DNA of 64,000 bases from Oceanobacillus rekensis (GCF_002153375.1 NZ_MTBQ01000001.1:496001-560000); one strand, 5' to 3'; positions 16,674 to 25,474 are shown, counted from the stretch's first letter. Notes: generated by a model not told the origin, from the letters alone. Translations and numbers: made by a program.

Positions 16674-16691
16674 CCGTTTCTTTTCTTTCTA

Positions 16692-17357
16692 TTATTTCCC
16701 CATCTTCTCTTTTAATTTAGCTAGCTCATCATCTACATCATTTTTCGATAAATCTTCAAATTCATCATCTAATGTGCGACTTGCTTGTGATAGATCTTCA
16801 CTCGTTTCAGCTTCCGCTTCGAACTGCATGACTTTTTCTTCCATACGTTCAAATCCTTGCTTGGAAGCATCATTTCCAATGGAAGACATAGTGCGATTCA
16901 TTTTTGTTCTTGTTTTTGCCGATTCTGCACGTGCTTTCAATGAATCCTTTTTCAAATTCATTTCTTGATATTCTTTTTTCATTTCATCCAATTTCGTACG
17001 GAGCATATCTGCATCGCTTTTCGCACGTTCCCATGATTCATTTAATGCCGTTGCAGTTAAATCATGATCTTTTTTGTCTTCCAGGGCACGTCTTGCTAAA
17101 TCGTCATTCCCTGCTTCAATAGCCTGTTCAGCTTGCTTTTGTCTTTTATCAACCAATGCAAGTGCATCGTTTGCTTTCCGTTTCAGCATTTTCTCGTTTG
17201 CAATTTGTTTTGCAACAGATGCTTCCACCTCACGAATATCTTCAGACATATCACGCATATACTGTTCTAGCATTTTTACCGGATCTTCCGCCTTATCCAG
17301 CATGGAATTTAATTCTGAACTTACTACAGTTTTTACTCGACCAAAAAATTTAAACAT
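16692..17357 (-). CDS. pspA: PspA/IM30 family membrane-stress protein
   Basis: 221-aa ESCRT-III-like protein that binds and stabilises stressed membranes. Amphipathic N-terminal helix (MFKFFGRVKTVVSSELNSML), the conserved DKAEDPVKMLEQYMRDM at about 21-37, then a nearly continuous helical hairpin to about 170 and an acidic C-terminus (DEFEDLSKNDVDDELAKLKEKMG). Length is typical. 29 bp downstream of the DUF4178 gene. In B. subtilis the pspA homologue responds to envelope stress through sigma-W; no sigma-W promoter was identified here. Confidence 0.93.
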   Translation of the reverse strand: MFKFFGRVKTVVSSELNSMLDKAEDPVKMLEQYMRDMSEDIREVEASVAKQIANEKMLKRKANDALALVDKRQKQAEQAIEAGNDDLARRALEDKKDHDLTATALNESWERAKSDADMLRTKLDEMKKEYQEMNLKKDSLKARAESAKTRTKMNRTMSSIGNDASKQGFERMEEKVMQFEAEAETSEDLSQASRTLDDEFEDLSKNDVDDELAKLKEKMGK

Positions 17358-17386
17358 ATTATCTCCTCCTAATTTTGTTGTTTCAC

Positions 17387-17899
17387 TTAAATAGAACCTG
17401 CTAAAATTTTAATCTCATATGATTCAATTGGATATCCAATACTTGCTTCAATCTCTGTCCCCCACGATTCAAGACTAATGGAATTATTTTCGCCTTCAAC
17501 CGCATATTCAGCATAGTGACTCTCGGAACCATTTACATTCGCACTTCTGCCTTCCCCTAGTACCCTCGCAGTTCCTTCCTCTTCCAGATAATAGGTCTTA
17601 TTTTCATAAGTTAACTGCTTTGGATATGGCGTAGAGACTGGCAATTGAATCTTCTTATAGATACCAAGTTCAAGTTCATCATCCATTTCTGCTGACAACC
17701 ATACTGTATCATTTCCTTCTAACAACTGATACCCAAACCACTCATAGTTTCCATCGCGATAAGTGATTTTGCCTACCACCTCAAAATCTCTAAGGTCGTA
17801 TGTAATGATGTCACCAACCTTGATGGATAGTGGCGTTCTTTCTTTTACTTCAGGTTTATTTTTTTCCTTTTTAGAAAAAATATTAGAAAACAGACCCAT
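17387..17899 (-). CDS. DUF4178 protein
   Basis: 170-aa soluble beta-rich protein. After a basic N-terminus (MGLFSNIFSKKEKNKPE) comes the DUF4178 signature: VGDIITYDLRDFEVVGKITY at about 28-47, YEWFGYQLLEGNDTVWLSAEMDD, then YYLEEEGTARVLGEG and SESHYAEYAVEG. Function unknown; repeatedly encoded next to PspA, DUF350 and SpeE-like genes. First gene of the leftward cluster, divergent from the Xaa-Pro peptidase. Confidence 0.87.
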   Translation of the reverse strand: MGLFSNIFSKKEKNKPEVKERTPLSIKVGDIITYDLRDFEVVGKITYRDGNYEWFGYQLLEGNDTVWLSAEMDDELELGIYKKIQLPVSTPYPKQLTYENKTYYLEEEGTARVLGEGRSANVNGSESHYAEYAVEGENNSISLESWGTEIEASIGYPIESYEIKILAGSI

Positions 17900-18035
17900 A
17901 TGTTCACCTCAATAGCTTTCTTTTTCCTGTTCATTAGTATTACGGATTAATCACGTAAAAGGTTTCAGATACAATGCAAATATTTTAAGATAATCTCATA
18001 TTTCTTTCAGCATAAGTACAATTAAGACTTTCGTT

Positions 18036-18069
18036 AAAGGTTTGGCAAATGCCAGGTTTTCTAACCTTT
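18036..18069. promoter_or_regulatory. Nested inverted repeats upstream of the Xaa-Pro peptidase
   Basis: AAAGGTT (18036-18042) and AACCTTT (18063-18069) enclose a second palindrome TGGCA-AA-TGCCA (18043-18054). They lie just upstream of TATAAT at 18081-18086, where a regulator or -35 element would sit. Function unknown. Confidence 0.35.
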
Positions 18070-18109
18070 GTTATACTTATTATAATATATATTGAAGAGG
18101 TGAACACGT

Positions 18110-19207
18110 ATGAACTCTCGAATAGAGAATTTATCTAAAGAACTAACGAAAAACAACTTGGATAGTGCACTGATTACGTCCAAGTCTAACTTTTATTACT
18201 TAAGCCATTATTATACAGATCCACATGAACGTGTGATTGGAGTTTATGTCAGTAATAAAATAGATCCAGTACTAATCGTTCCGAAAATGGAAGTAGAAGA
18301 TGCTAAAGCTTGCGGCTGGTCCGGCGACATTATCAGCTATTATGACCATGAAGATCCATGGCAATTATTCCACGACTATTTAAGTAAACATAAGAAAGTA
18401 CCACAATCAATAGCATTGGAACATGATCATATGACATTGGAGCGGTTTGAAGCTATCAAACGAATATTACCGACAACATCTATTTTCAATGCAAAGGAAA
18501 TCCTTGCTAACCTGCGTGTTGTAAAAAGCAAGCAAGAGTATACCTTATTAAAACAGGCGGCTAAACTTGCTGACTTTGGTGTGGAAACAGGTGTAAATGC
18601 AATTGCTGAAGGGGTTACCGAGCTAGAATTGATTGCTAAGATAGAATATGAGCTAAAAAAACAGGGTGTACAGGAAATGTCTTTTAATACAATGGCACTT
18701 ACTGGAACGAAAACAGCTTCTCCACATGGTACACCAACAAACAAGAAAATTACTCCGGGCGATCTCGTCCTATTTGATCTTGGTGTTATTTATGAAGGCT
18801 ATTGTTCCGACATTACAAGAACGGTTGCATTCCAATCGATCACAGATGAGCAAAGAATAATCTATGACACAGTACTTGCTGCAGAGAAAAATGCAATTGA
18901 TGTGTCTATTCTAAATACACCTGTAGGAAAGGTAGATAAGGCAGCACGCGAGATTATTGAAAAAGCAGGCTATGGTGAATTTTTTACCCACCGAGTTGGA
19001 CACGGTCTAGGAATTGAAACACATGAATATCCATCGATGCACGGCAATAATGAAATACCACTTAAACCCGGCATGTGCTATACAATTGAACCGGGTATTT
19101 ATGTACCAAACACTGGCGGCGTAAGAATCGAGGATATGATTTTTATGACCGATAAAGGAGCCGAAATATTAACCTCCTACCCTAAAGACTTACAAATTGT
19201 GGAATAG
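18110..19207 (+). CDS. M24 family Xaa-Pro peptidase (PepQ-like)
   Basis: 365-aa pita-bread metallopeptidase that removes or splits Xaa-Pro units in the cytoplasm. N-terminal creatinase-type domain to about 130, then the catalytic domain with all five metal ligands: LFDLGVIYEGYCSDITRTV (two Asp, at about 222 and 233), VGHGLGIETHEYPS (His at about 302), CYTIEPGIY (Glu) and GGVRIEDM (Glu). HGTPTNKK supplies the proton-shuttle His. Start has GAGGTG at proper spacing. Resembles B. subtilis YkvY/YqhT; which it corresponds to is not decided. Confidence 0.92.
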   Translation: MNSRIENLSKELTKNNLDSALITSKSNFYYLSHYYTDPHERVIGVYVSNKIDPVLIVPKMEVEDAKACGWSGDIISYYDHEDPWQLFHDYLSKHKKVPQSIALEHDHMTLERFEAIKRILPTTSIFNAKEILANLRVVKSKQEYTLLKQAAKLADFGVETGVNAIAEGVTELELIAKIEYELKKQGVQEMSFNTMALTGTKTASPHGTPTNKKITPGDLVLFDLGVIYEGYCSDITRTVAFQSITDEQRIIYDTVLAAEKNAIDVSILNTPVGKVDKAAREIIEKAGYGEFFTHRVGHGLGIETHEYPSMHGNNEIPLKPGMCYTIEPGIYVPNTGGVRIEDMIFMTDKGAEILTSYPKDLQIVE

Positions 19208-19314
19208 TAAAGGCTATTTTCTTAAATAGTAGGACTACCGTTACTCATCCTATCGAAAAGAGTTGTTGAATTACGTCGCACTTTATCTCAAGTGCGGTGA
19301 TAAAAAACAGCAAT

Positions 19315-19349
19315 AGCAAAAGAAGAGCATCGTATGCTCTTCTTTTGCT
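19315..19349. terminator. Bidirectional terminator after the Xaa-Pro peptidase
   Basis: AGCAAAAGAAGAGCAT pairs exactly with ATGCTCTTCTTTTGCT around a 3-base loop. It serves the rightward peptidase gene and the leftward 51-aa gene. A weaker hairpin (CGCACTT...AAGTGCG) lies at 19278-19296. Confidence 0.85.
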
Positions 19350-19377
19350 TAATCGCTATTTTAACAAGTATTTTTGA

Positions 19378-19533
19378 TTAATTTTTTCGATTATTGAACG
19401 TATAGATGTTTTTATTATTATCCAGCTGGTCAACCACGCCACTTTGATAGCTTTCAATCAATTGGTTTCGTACCGCGTCAACACCTTTATCATCCTCATA
19501 AAGATTGCGTCTCTTTCCTTCTTTTTTAGACAA
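19378..19533 (-). CDS. Unrecognised 51-aa basic protein (TTG start)
   Basis: Minus-strand TTG at 19533 follows GGAGGTGATGAACC, a near-ideal ribosome binding site (GGAGGTGAT, complementary to the 16S 3' end). The product is MSKKEGKRRNLYEDDKGVDAVRNQL... ending in YTFNNRKN: lysine/arginine-rich head, acidic middle, no membrane helix. It ends just before a shared terminator. The RBS, the terminator and the codon pattern argue that it is real; family and function unknown. Confidence 0.7.
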   Translation of the reverse strand: MSKKEGKRRNLYEDDKGVDAVRNQLIESYQSGVVDQLDNNKNIYTFNNRKN

Positions 19534-19658
19534 GGTTCATCACCTCCACATATATAGGTTGCCCATTTCTTTGGAAACCTATTTCAGTAAAAATTGCCAA
19601 CGTTTGATTGTAGCGCTTCCAAAAAGGGTATATAATGAAAATGAAAGGGGAGAGTATC

Positions 19659-20087
19659 ATGGAATATAAAGATATCATTGTCGCTGTAGATGGTTCGGAA
19701 GCTGCTGAAAAGGCTTTTCAAAAATCATTGAATATCGCAAAAAGAAATAATGCACGTCTTATTCTTGCTCATGTTATTGATTCACGCACATTCGCAACAG
19801 CAGAAGCATATGATCGCACACTTTCAGACAGAGCTGAAGAGTATGCAAAAGAATTGCTTGATTCTTATGTTGAAACAGCAAAGGTTGCAGGTGTGAATGA
19901 TTTAGTTAGATGTGTTGAGTATGGTTCCCCTAAAATAAAAATCGCCAAAGATATAGCTAAAAACTTTAACTCAGATTTAATTATATGTGGTGCTACCGGA
20001 ATGAATGCAGTTGAACGTTTTCTTATTGGTAGTGTATCCGAAAGCATTACAAGATATGCAGCATGTGACGTGCTCGTCGTTAGATAA
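19659..20087 (+). CDS. Universal stress protein, UspA family
   Basis: 142-aa cytoplasmic alpha/beta protein. N-terminal DIIVAVDGSEAAEKAF (ATP-site Asp) and the C-terminal nucleotide loop GATGMNAVERFLIGSVSESI (G-x2-G-x9-G-S type), so an ATP-binding USP. ATG 19659 has GGGGAGAG before it and is preferred to the ATG at 19635. Monocistronic, ended by a hairpin shared with ackA. Confidence 0.92.
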   Translation: MEYKDIIVAVDGSEAAEKAFQKSLNIAKRNNARLILAHVIDSRTFATAEAYDRTLSDRAEEYAKELLDSYVETAKVAGVNDLVRCVEYGSPKIKIAKDIAKNFNSDLIICGATGMNAVERFLIGSVSESITRYAACDVLVVR

Positions 20088-20089
20088 CC

Positions 20090-20126
20090 AAAAGGCTTTG
20101 CCATGTGGTTCATGACAAAGCCTTTT
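20090..20126. terminator. Bidirectional terminator between usp and ackA
   Basis: AAAAGGCTTTG pairs with CAAAGCCTTTT, with an inner CATG/CATG pairing, then a T run. It ends both convergent genes. Confidence 0.88.
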
Positions 20127-20129
20127 TTA

Positions 20130-21314
20130 TTATTTGCTTAAACGTACCGTATCTCTTGCAATCATTACTTCTTCGTTTGTCGGAATAACGATTACTTTAA
20201 CTGGTGAATGTGGATAATTGATAAATTGCTCTTTACCATGCACCTCGTTTAACTTAGGATCCCAATAAACTCCCATAAATTCAAGTCCATTTAAGATTTT
20301 TTCTCTGATTATTGTACTGTTTTCTCCAACACCAGCTGTGAAAATAATTGCATCTACGCCATTCATTTTCGCAGCATAGGAACCAACATATTTATGAATT
20401 TTCCCAGCAAATACATCTAAAGCAAGTTCTGCACGCGGATTTGTATCTGTTTGTTCCTGAATATCCCGAAGGTCACTTGAAAAGCCAGATAAAGCGAGCA
20501 TTCCACTTTCTTTATTTAAAACATTAATTACTTCATCAGCAGTTTTACCTGTTTTATCCATAATGTACGGAATTAAAGCAGGATCAATATTACCGGAACG
20601 AGTCCCCATTGTCAGACCTGCTAGTGGTGTAAAGCCCATGGAAGTATCAATAGATTCTCCATCTTTAATTGCTGTAATACTTGCGCCATTACCAATATGA
20701 CAGGAAATCAATCGCAAATTATTTAATGGTACACCCATCAATTCTGATGCACGTTCTGAAACATATTTATGTGAAGTGCCATGGAATCCATACTTACGAA
20801 TTCCGTAATCATCATAATACTCTTTTGGCAAGCTGTATAAGTAGGATGATTTCGGCATTGTTTGATGGAATGCAGTATCAAACACAGCAACCATTGGTAC
20901 ATTTGGCAGGATTTCCATAAATGCATTTATTCCAGTTAAATTGGCTGGATTGTGTAAAGGCGCAAGCTCTGATGTCTCTTCAATCTTTGTAATCACATCA
21001 TCTGAAATCAATACAGAATCACTGAAATGCTCACCACCGTGAACAACACGATGTCCAACTGCATCGATTTCATCAAAGGATTTGATAACACCTGTCGATG
21101 TTAGAGATTCCAATAGCATTTTAACGGCAACACCATGTTCAGGGATATCTTCAACTTTTTTATCCTTTTTTCCATCTACTTCAACCGCGAATATAGAATT
21201 ATCCATCCCGATTCTTTCTACTAATCCTTTGGCCGCAACGATTTCCTCCGGCATTTTAATAAACTGAAATTTCAAAGATGAACTACCTGCATTTATTGCT
21301 AATACGTTACTCAT
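20130..21314 (-). CDS. ackA: Acetate kinase
   Basis: 394-aa ATP:acetate phosphotransferase of overflow metabolism (acetyl phosphate + ADP to acetate + ATP). [13 protein letters not shown] at about 4-16, [10 protein letters not shown] at about 88, [11 protein letters not shown] at about 145 (catalytic Asp), HGTSHKYV at about 178, [13 protein letters not shown] at about 204, [10 protein letters not shown] at about 238, FTAGVGENS at about 325. ATG 21314 with RBS TTAGGAG is chosen over TTG 21323. Follows ytxK by 19 bp as in B. subtilis. No cre site was recognised upstream. Confidence 0.96.
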   Translation of the reverse strand: MSNVLAINAGSSSLKFQFIKMPEEIVAAKGLVERIGMDNSIFAVEVDGKKDKKVEDIPEHGVAVKMLLESLTSTGVIKSFDEIDAVGHRVVHGGEHFSDSVLISDDVITKIEETSELAPLHNPANLTGINAFMEILPNVPMVAVFDTAFHQTMPKSSYLYSLPKEYYDDYGIRKYGFHGTSHKYVSERASELMGVPLNNLRLISCHIGNGASITAIKDGESIDTSMGFTPLAGLTMGTRSGNIDPALIPYIMDKTGKTADEVINVLNKESGMLALSGFSSDLRDIQEQTDTNPRAELALDVFAGKIHKYVGSYAAKMNGVDAIIFTAGVGENSTIIREKILNGLEFMGVYWDPKLNEVHGKEQFINYPHSPVKVIVIPTNEEVMIARDTVRLSK

Positions 21315-21333
21315 TGATGTCAACTCCTAAAAC

Positions 21334-22317
21334 TTATTTGCGATACGTATCAAACCACGAGTTCATTTTCCCTAGTATATCAGCCATTGCATTGGGGTTC
21401 TTAAAAGAAGGCATTTGGGCAAGCAATGGCTGATTCGGTGTACTCGTATTTTTCCCTTTTTTCTGCAATACTAAAACACTTTTTGCATTCTTCTCTGATC
21501 GAAAAGCAGTCTCGGGTAAACGAATGATTCCAACGATATGTGCATACTTTTGCAAATATGAATACAGCTTTTCTGATTGGTCACTGTCAAAAAGGAATTC
21601 AGGTATGACTAAAATTAAATACCCTGCCTCTTTCGTATATTTCATGCTTTGCTCGATTAATAGATGATGGGAATAGGAATGTCCTGAATCAGCTTTTAAT
21701 TCAAAATCATTTGCACGAATATCATCTGGATAATAGCCGACAGGAAGATCCGCTACAATTAAATCGACCGGATCCATTAAAAAGGGACTTAAGCTGTCCT
21801 GATGAAAAAACTCAATCTGTTGCTTCTGCAAGTTTGCACTTAAGACAGATAACTGAATTAAGGTTTGATCAACTTCACTGGCAAATGCCGTAACTTCCTG
21901 TTTAAGCTGACCAAGAACGGTTGTAAGTAAGTTTCCAGTCCCACTAACAGGATCAAATACCCTTAAGGTTTCTTTATCCTTTGTCAGTTTATCAGAAAGA
22001 TATCCGACAATAAGTCCTACCGTCTCAGGTGTCATCAAATGTTGCTGTTGGGTGGACCCCTTCATTCCTTTGAGGATTGCAAGCTGAACGGATTTACGTA
22101 TTACATCCCTTTGATAGGCTTCAAAATCTATGGCTGTTAAAGTATTTTTTATTTTATGCGATAAAATATCGTCCATGTCCACCGGAGTATTCTCATTAAA
22201 GAGAATTTCCATTGTAGTTATTAAACTTTCCAAATAGGTTTCATTTTTATGCTGCCTGATTAACTCTGTCGTTTCATCCATCCAGCTGAATAATGTTTCC
22301 ACATTTGTTTTCTCCAT
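21334..22317 (-). CDS. ytxK: YtxK class I SAM-dependent methyltransferase
   Basis: 327 aa related to N6-adenine DNA methylases but lacking a specificity domain. SAM-binding DPVSGTGNLLTTVL at about 130-143; the catalytic NPPF-type motif is DLIVADLPVGYYPDD at about 190, with Leu in place of Asn; SYSHHLLIEQSMKYTKEAGYLILVIP at about 215-240. Role in the cell not established. Start 22317 (MEKTNVETLFSW) has GGAGGG before it; an apparent 39-codon extension is the intergenic repeat read in frame and is rejected. Operon with ackA. Confidence 0.9.
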   Translation of the reverse strand: MEKTNVETLFSWMDETTELIRQHKNETYLESLITTMEILFNENTPVDMDDILSHKIKNTLTAIDFEAYQRDVIRKSVQLAILKGMKGSTQQQHLMTPETVGLIVGYLSDKLTKDKETLRVFDPVSGTGNLLTTVLGQLKQEVTAFASEVDQTLIQLSVLSANLQKQQIEFFHQDSLSPFLMDPVDLIVADLPVGYYPDDIRANDFELKADSGHSYSHHLLIEQSMKYTKEAGYLILVIPEFLFDSDQSEKLYSYLQKYAHIVGIIRLPETAFRSEKNAKSVLVLQKKGKNTSTPNQPLLAQMPSFKNPNAMADILGKMNSWFDTYRK

Positions 22318-22344
22318 GAACAACCCTCCATTCGTTCTTTTAGT

Positions 22345-22475
22345 GTTCAAAAAGGAGGATAAAAAGGACCGAGGTCGGCTAAGTTCGCAGTCCCAGGACG
22401 TGGGCGATCTTAGTAGAAGATCCGCTATCGCCAACTAGAAACATTGATGCGTCATTTTTACCGGACTTTTTGAAC
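22345..22475. repeat. GTTCAAAAAG element, 131 bp, abutting the ytxK RBS
   Basis: Left end GTTCAAAAAGGAGGATAAAA, right end TTTTTACCGGACTTTTTGAA, with a 10-bp exact terminal inverted repeat. Inside is an imperfect hairpin (GGCGAT...ATCGCC) and GCAGTCCCAGGACG, which recurs at 41809. Compare the inverted 349-bp copy at 41523. It ends 27 bp upstream of ytxK, so it should lie in the ytxK leader or promoter. No coding capacity; not a known IS. Confidence 0.82.
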
Positions 22476-22581
22476 AACCTCTTTAAACAACTTTCCTATT
22501 GTACCAATTGAATTGCTATATGTAAAAAAAGAGATTCAATCACTTTTCAGAATATACCTAGCAAATAGAGTCTATAACCTG

Positions 22582-22615
22582 GAAAATCTCCCCATTTTTA
22601 CGTGGAGAGATTTTC
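22582..22615 (-). terminator. Terminator after tpx
   Basis: On the minus strand GAAAATCTC pairs with GAGATTTTC around a 16-base loop, then a short pyrimidine-rich tail. It directly follows the tpx stop. Confidence 0.65.
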
Positions 22616-22622
22616 TGTACCA

Positions 22623-23123
22623 TTATTCTGCTTCTTTAGCTGCTTTTAATGCTGCTTCGTAATTCGGGTGGTTTGTCACCTCTGAAAGGTATTCCACATA
22701 TGTTACTTCATTTTTTGAATTGACAACAAAAACAGATCTTGAAAGTAAACGCAATTCCTTCATTAAAACGCCATACTTTTGACCAAAGTCAGCATCGCGA
22801 TGATCTGACAGTGTATCAACCTTTTCGATACCATTAGCAGCACACCAGCGTTGCTGAGCAAAAGGTAAATCCATGCTAATTGTTAACACATGAACATTCT
22901 CCAATTTATCTGCTTCTTCATTGAATCTTCTAGTTTGATCGGAACAAACGCCTGTATCAATAGAAGGTACAACACTAATTAATTTAACCTTGCCATCATA
23001 ATTACCAAGACTAACTTCTTCCAGTCCATTGGATAAGACGGTGAAATCTGGTGCTTTGTCCCCTACTTTTATTTCGGAGCCAACTAATGTAACAGGTTCT
23101 TGTTTGAAAGTAACATTTAACAT
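22623..23123 (-). CDS. tpx: Thiol peroxidase Tpx
   Basis: 166-aa atypical 2-Cys peroxiredoxin that reduces peroxides using thioredoxin. Peroxidatic Cys in [19 protein letters not shown] at about 60, resolving Cys in [10 protein letters not shown] at about 94, conserved Arg in [12 protein letters not shown]. The TxxC motif appears as TGVC. Usual length and start ([15 protein letters not shown]). Own transcription unit between two gaps; same place as in B. subtilis. Confidence 0.95.
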   Translation of the reverse strand: MLNVTFKQEPVTLVGSEIKVGDKAPDFTVLSNGLEEVSLGNYDGKVKLISVVPSIDTGVCSDQTRRFNEEADKLENVHVLTISMDLPFAQQRWCAANGIEKVDTLSDHRDADFGQKYGVLMKELRLLSRSVFVVNSKNEVTYVEYLSEVTNHPNYEAALKAAKEAE

Positions 23124-23270
23124 AAAAATATATTCCTCCCTTTTAAACTCTCCTATTATTATGGCGGATGATCACGCCATCTGTCCAATAATAGCAGACG
23201 AGGAAATGTTAAATTTATGTGAAGTCAATAATTTATTTCAATTTACCATTACTTTGCCATTTCAAAACAT

Positions 23271-23723
23271 CTATATATCATATTGGGATGGGTTGCTTTT
23301 TTCAGATTTCTCTTTTTTTTCTTCTTTTCTGGAGCCACCAGATTCTTTAATAATTTGTTGCACTTTTTCAATTACTTGGGGGGCAAAATCAATCATCTTT
23401 TCATATAAATGAGTGTTTTGGTCGAGATGAACCATTTTTATCCCCTGTTCACTAACAATTAGAAAGGCTACGGGAGTAATTGAAACACCGCCACCACTAC
23501 CTCCACCAAATGGCAATGTAGCATTTGAATCTCCTTGTGACTGATTGGAATTAAATTCACTTCCCCCTGCTGCAAAACCGAATCCTAATTTAGATACCGG
23601 TATAATAAGACTTCCATCCGGTGATTTAACTGGATCACCAATAATCGTATTTACTTCCACCATTTTTTGCAAATTTTCCATTGCTGTAGTCATTAGTCCT
23701 TCAATCGGATGTTCGTCCGTCAT
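23271..23723 (-). CDS. ytfJ: Sporulation protein YtfJ (GerW family)
   Basis: 150-aa GerW/YtfJ family protein, made in the forespore and affecting germination in B. subtilis. Conserved features: HPIEGLMTTAMENLQKMVEVNTIIGDP at 4-30, IIPVSKLGFGFAAGGSEF at about 40, the glycine-rich FGGGSGGGVSITPVAFLI at about 72, and a charged tail (GSRKEEKKEKSEKSN). RBS GGAGG at good spacing. Lies 11 bp after ytfI, the same pair as B. subtilis. Confidence 0.93.
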   Translation of the reverse strand: MTDEHPIEGLMTTAMENLQKMVEVNTIIGDPVKSPDGSLIIPVSKLGFGFAAGGSEFNSNQSQGDSNATLPFGGGSGGGVSITPVAFLIVSEQGIKMVHLDQNTHLYEKMIDFAPQVIEKVQQIIKESGGSRKEEKKEKSEKSNPSQYDI

Positions 23724-23734
23724 GATTTTGCCTC

Positions 23735-24337
23735 CTAGTTTTGTAATTTAATTGGGGTTTTAATTATCTTTATAAGGCCATGTATAGCTTGCCCAAAACG
23801 GATAGATATCATGCACTCTAGGTCAGATTGTAGAAAACGTTGCTGGAAGTTGGGTTCTACATGTATATATGGCCTACATTTCAATTGAATCTTCTCAAAT
23901 AGGAATCCAGTCAGAATCCCCTTTACTGACCATATCCCCCCACTCGCCATACCAGTAGTAAAAGCATCACCAGTACCTCCAGTTGTTACCCAACTGAAAT
24001 GATGGACACGAACTTTTTGTAATATTTTATTGATGACCCGATTTAGATTCTTCCATGTTTGATGAATGGTTTTTATTTTCTCTGGGAAAGATTCAAAATT
24101 TAAATGATCCTCTATGTTTTTATGTTCTTTGACATCCGTGAGATCATATTTCTTTTTAAAAATTCTGATTCGCAACACAATAATAGAAAACGTGACAAAC
24201 TGTTTATTAAGTTCATATGTATACTGAATGGAAATGACGATTTTCGAAAAAAACACGAGTAATAGTAATACAGCGATCAAACAAATAATAACCAGTAACA
24301 TATATTGTACCAACTTTCCAATACAGTTCTTTTCCAT
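23735..24337 (-). CDS. ytfI: YtfI, DUF2953 membrane protein
   Basis: 200 aa with an N-terminal membrane helix at about 13-34 (MLLVIICLIAVLLLLVFFSK) and a DUF2953 domain (IVISIQYTYELN..., VTTGGTGDAFTTGMASGGIWSVKG at about 113-136, IRFGQAIHGLIKI near the end). Probably made with ytfJ during sporulation. The start is uncertain: ATG 24337 lacks a good RBS, and ATG 24301 is an alternative. Confidence 0.85.
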   Translation of the reverse strand: MEKNCIGKLVQYMLLVIICLIAVLLLLVFFSKIVISIQYTYELNKQFVTFSIIVLRIRIFKKKYDLTDVKEHKNIEDHLNFESFPEKIKTIHQTWKNLNRVINKILQKVRVHHFSWVTTGGTGDAFTTGMASGGIWSVKGILTGFLFEKIQLKCRPYIHVEPNFQQRFLQSDLECMISIRFGQAIHGLIKIIKTPIKLQN

Positions 24338-24442
24338 CTATTCTGTAACAATTAACTTATATTTAAACGTTTTCTTTGTCATATTTGGTTGAATAGAACA
24401 GAAATGGTAGAATATAGGTAAGTTGACAATGGAGGGGTAATC

Positions 24443-25246
24443 ATGGCTAATAGTAAGAAAAATATATTCTTTTATTATCATAAAGATGGTGAAACTGATT
24501 CAAAGGTAGAGACATTACATCGCCTTGCAGAAGAAAATGGCTTTCAAATTGTTGAACGTCATGAAGATGCTAGTATTATTGTTAGTATTGGGGGAGATGG
24601 TGCATTCCTGCAGGCAGTAAGAAAAACTGGATTTCGCCAGGACTGTATTTATACTGGAATTACTCGTGAAGGTCAGTCTGGGTTGTATTGTGACTTCAAT
24701 ATCGATAACTTTGATGATATGTTACACTCACTCCAACACGATGAGTTGGAAGTCAGACGCTTTCCCATTATCAAAACGCAGGTAAATGACGGTATAGAAT
24801 TTTACTGTTTGAATGAAGTCACGATTCGTTCAACTATTGTAAAAACAATTGTTATTGATGTATCGATTGATGGGCAACATTTCGAAACGTTTCGTGGAGA
24901 TGGATTAATTGTGGCTACACCAACAGGGAGTACAGGCTATACGAAATCTACCAATGGTGCAGTTATCGACCCACTAACTGCCTGTTACCAAGTTTCAGAA
25001 ATTGCCTCTTTGAATAACAATCAATATCGTACACTTGGTTCTTCTTTTATATTAAACAATAATAGAAAGCTACAACTCGATATTATTCAAGATGGGAATG
25101 ACCATCCAATAATTAGTCTTGATAATGAAGCACTACCGATACGAAAAACGCAATCCATTGAGGTTCTGATGGACGACAAAGTAATTAAAACAGTCAAATT
25201 AAAAAACAATACGTATTGGGACCGTATAAAACGGACATTTTTATAA
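24443..25246 (+). CDS. nadK: NAD kinase
   Basis: 267-aa ATP-NAD kinase making NADP. GGDG motif VSIGGDGAFLQAVRKTG at about 50-66, LNEVTIR at about 124, and FRGDGLIVATPTGSTGYTKSTNGAVIDP at about 151-178. Corresponds in position to the second B. subtilis NAD kinase (YtdI), so the organism may carry another copy elsewhere. Start has GGAGGGG before it. Divergent from ytfI; ended by a strong hairpin. Confidence 0.94.
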   Translation: MANSKKNIFFYYHKDGETDSKVETLHRLAEENGFQIVERHEDASIIVSIGGDGAFLQAVRKTGFRQDCIYTGITREGQSGLYCDFNIDNFDDMLHSLQHDELEVRRFPIIKTQVNDGIEFYCLNEVTIRSTIVKTIVIDVSIDGQHFETFRGDGLIVATPTGSTGYTKSTNGAVIDPLTACYQVSEIASLNNNQYRTLGSSFILNNNRKLQLDIIQDGNDHPIISLDNEALPIRKTQSIEVLMDDKVIKTVKLKNNTYWDRIKRTFL

Positions 25247-25275
25247 CCGGCTATTCGGTAGTCTATAATTTTTAT

Positions 25276-25300
25276 AAAAACCTTCTATAAGAAGGTTTTT
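25276..25300 (+). terminator. Terminator after nadK
   Basis: AAAAACCTTCT pairs with AGAAGGTTTTT around ATA. Confidence 0.9.
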
Positions 25301-25367
25301 GTAATGGCTGTTTTTTAAAGTTTTGGAATGAGATTTCTCTTCCCAAGGTGATAATAGTTAAAAAAGC

Positions 25368-25433
25368 GTCCTACAACTTCACCAGTCCGGGTGAGCGGAG
25401 GGCGGTGACTCCTGCGGGAAAAGCACGTGTCCA
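25368..25433. repeat. Truncated copy of the GC-rich palindromic repeat
   Basis: GAGGGCGGTGACTCCTGCGG and GGAAAAGCACGTGTCC match the cores at 44779 and 52965. Only one arm is present; the rest is lost. GC content is well above the flanks. Lies between nadK and sspA. Confidence 0.7.
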
Positions 25434-25474
25434 AAATAAAACTTAATCAAACAGCTATAATACATAAATGTAAA

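Noticed and set aside
22318..22434. 39-codon N-terminal extension of YtxK
   Set aside because: It translates the GTTCAAAAAG element; ATG 22317 has its own RBS.
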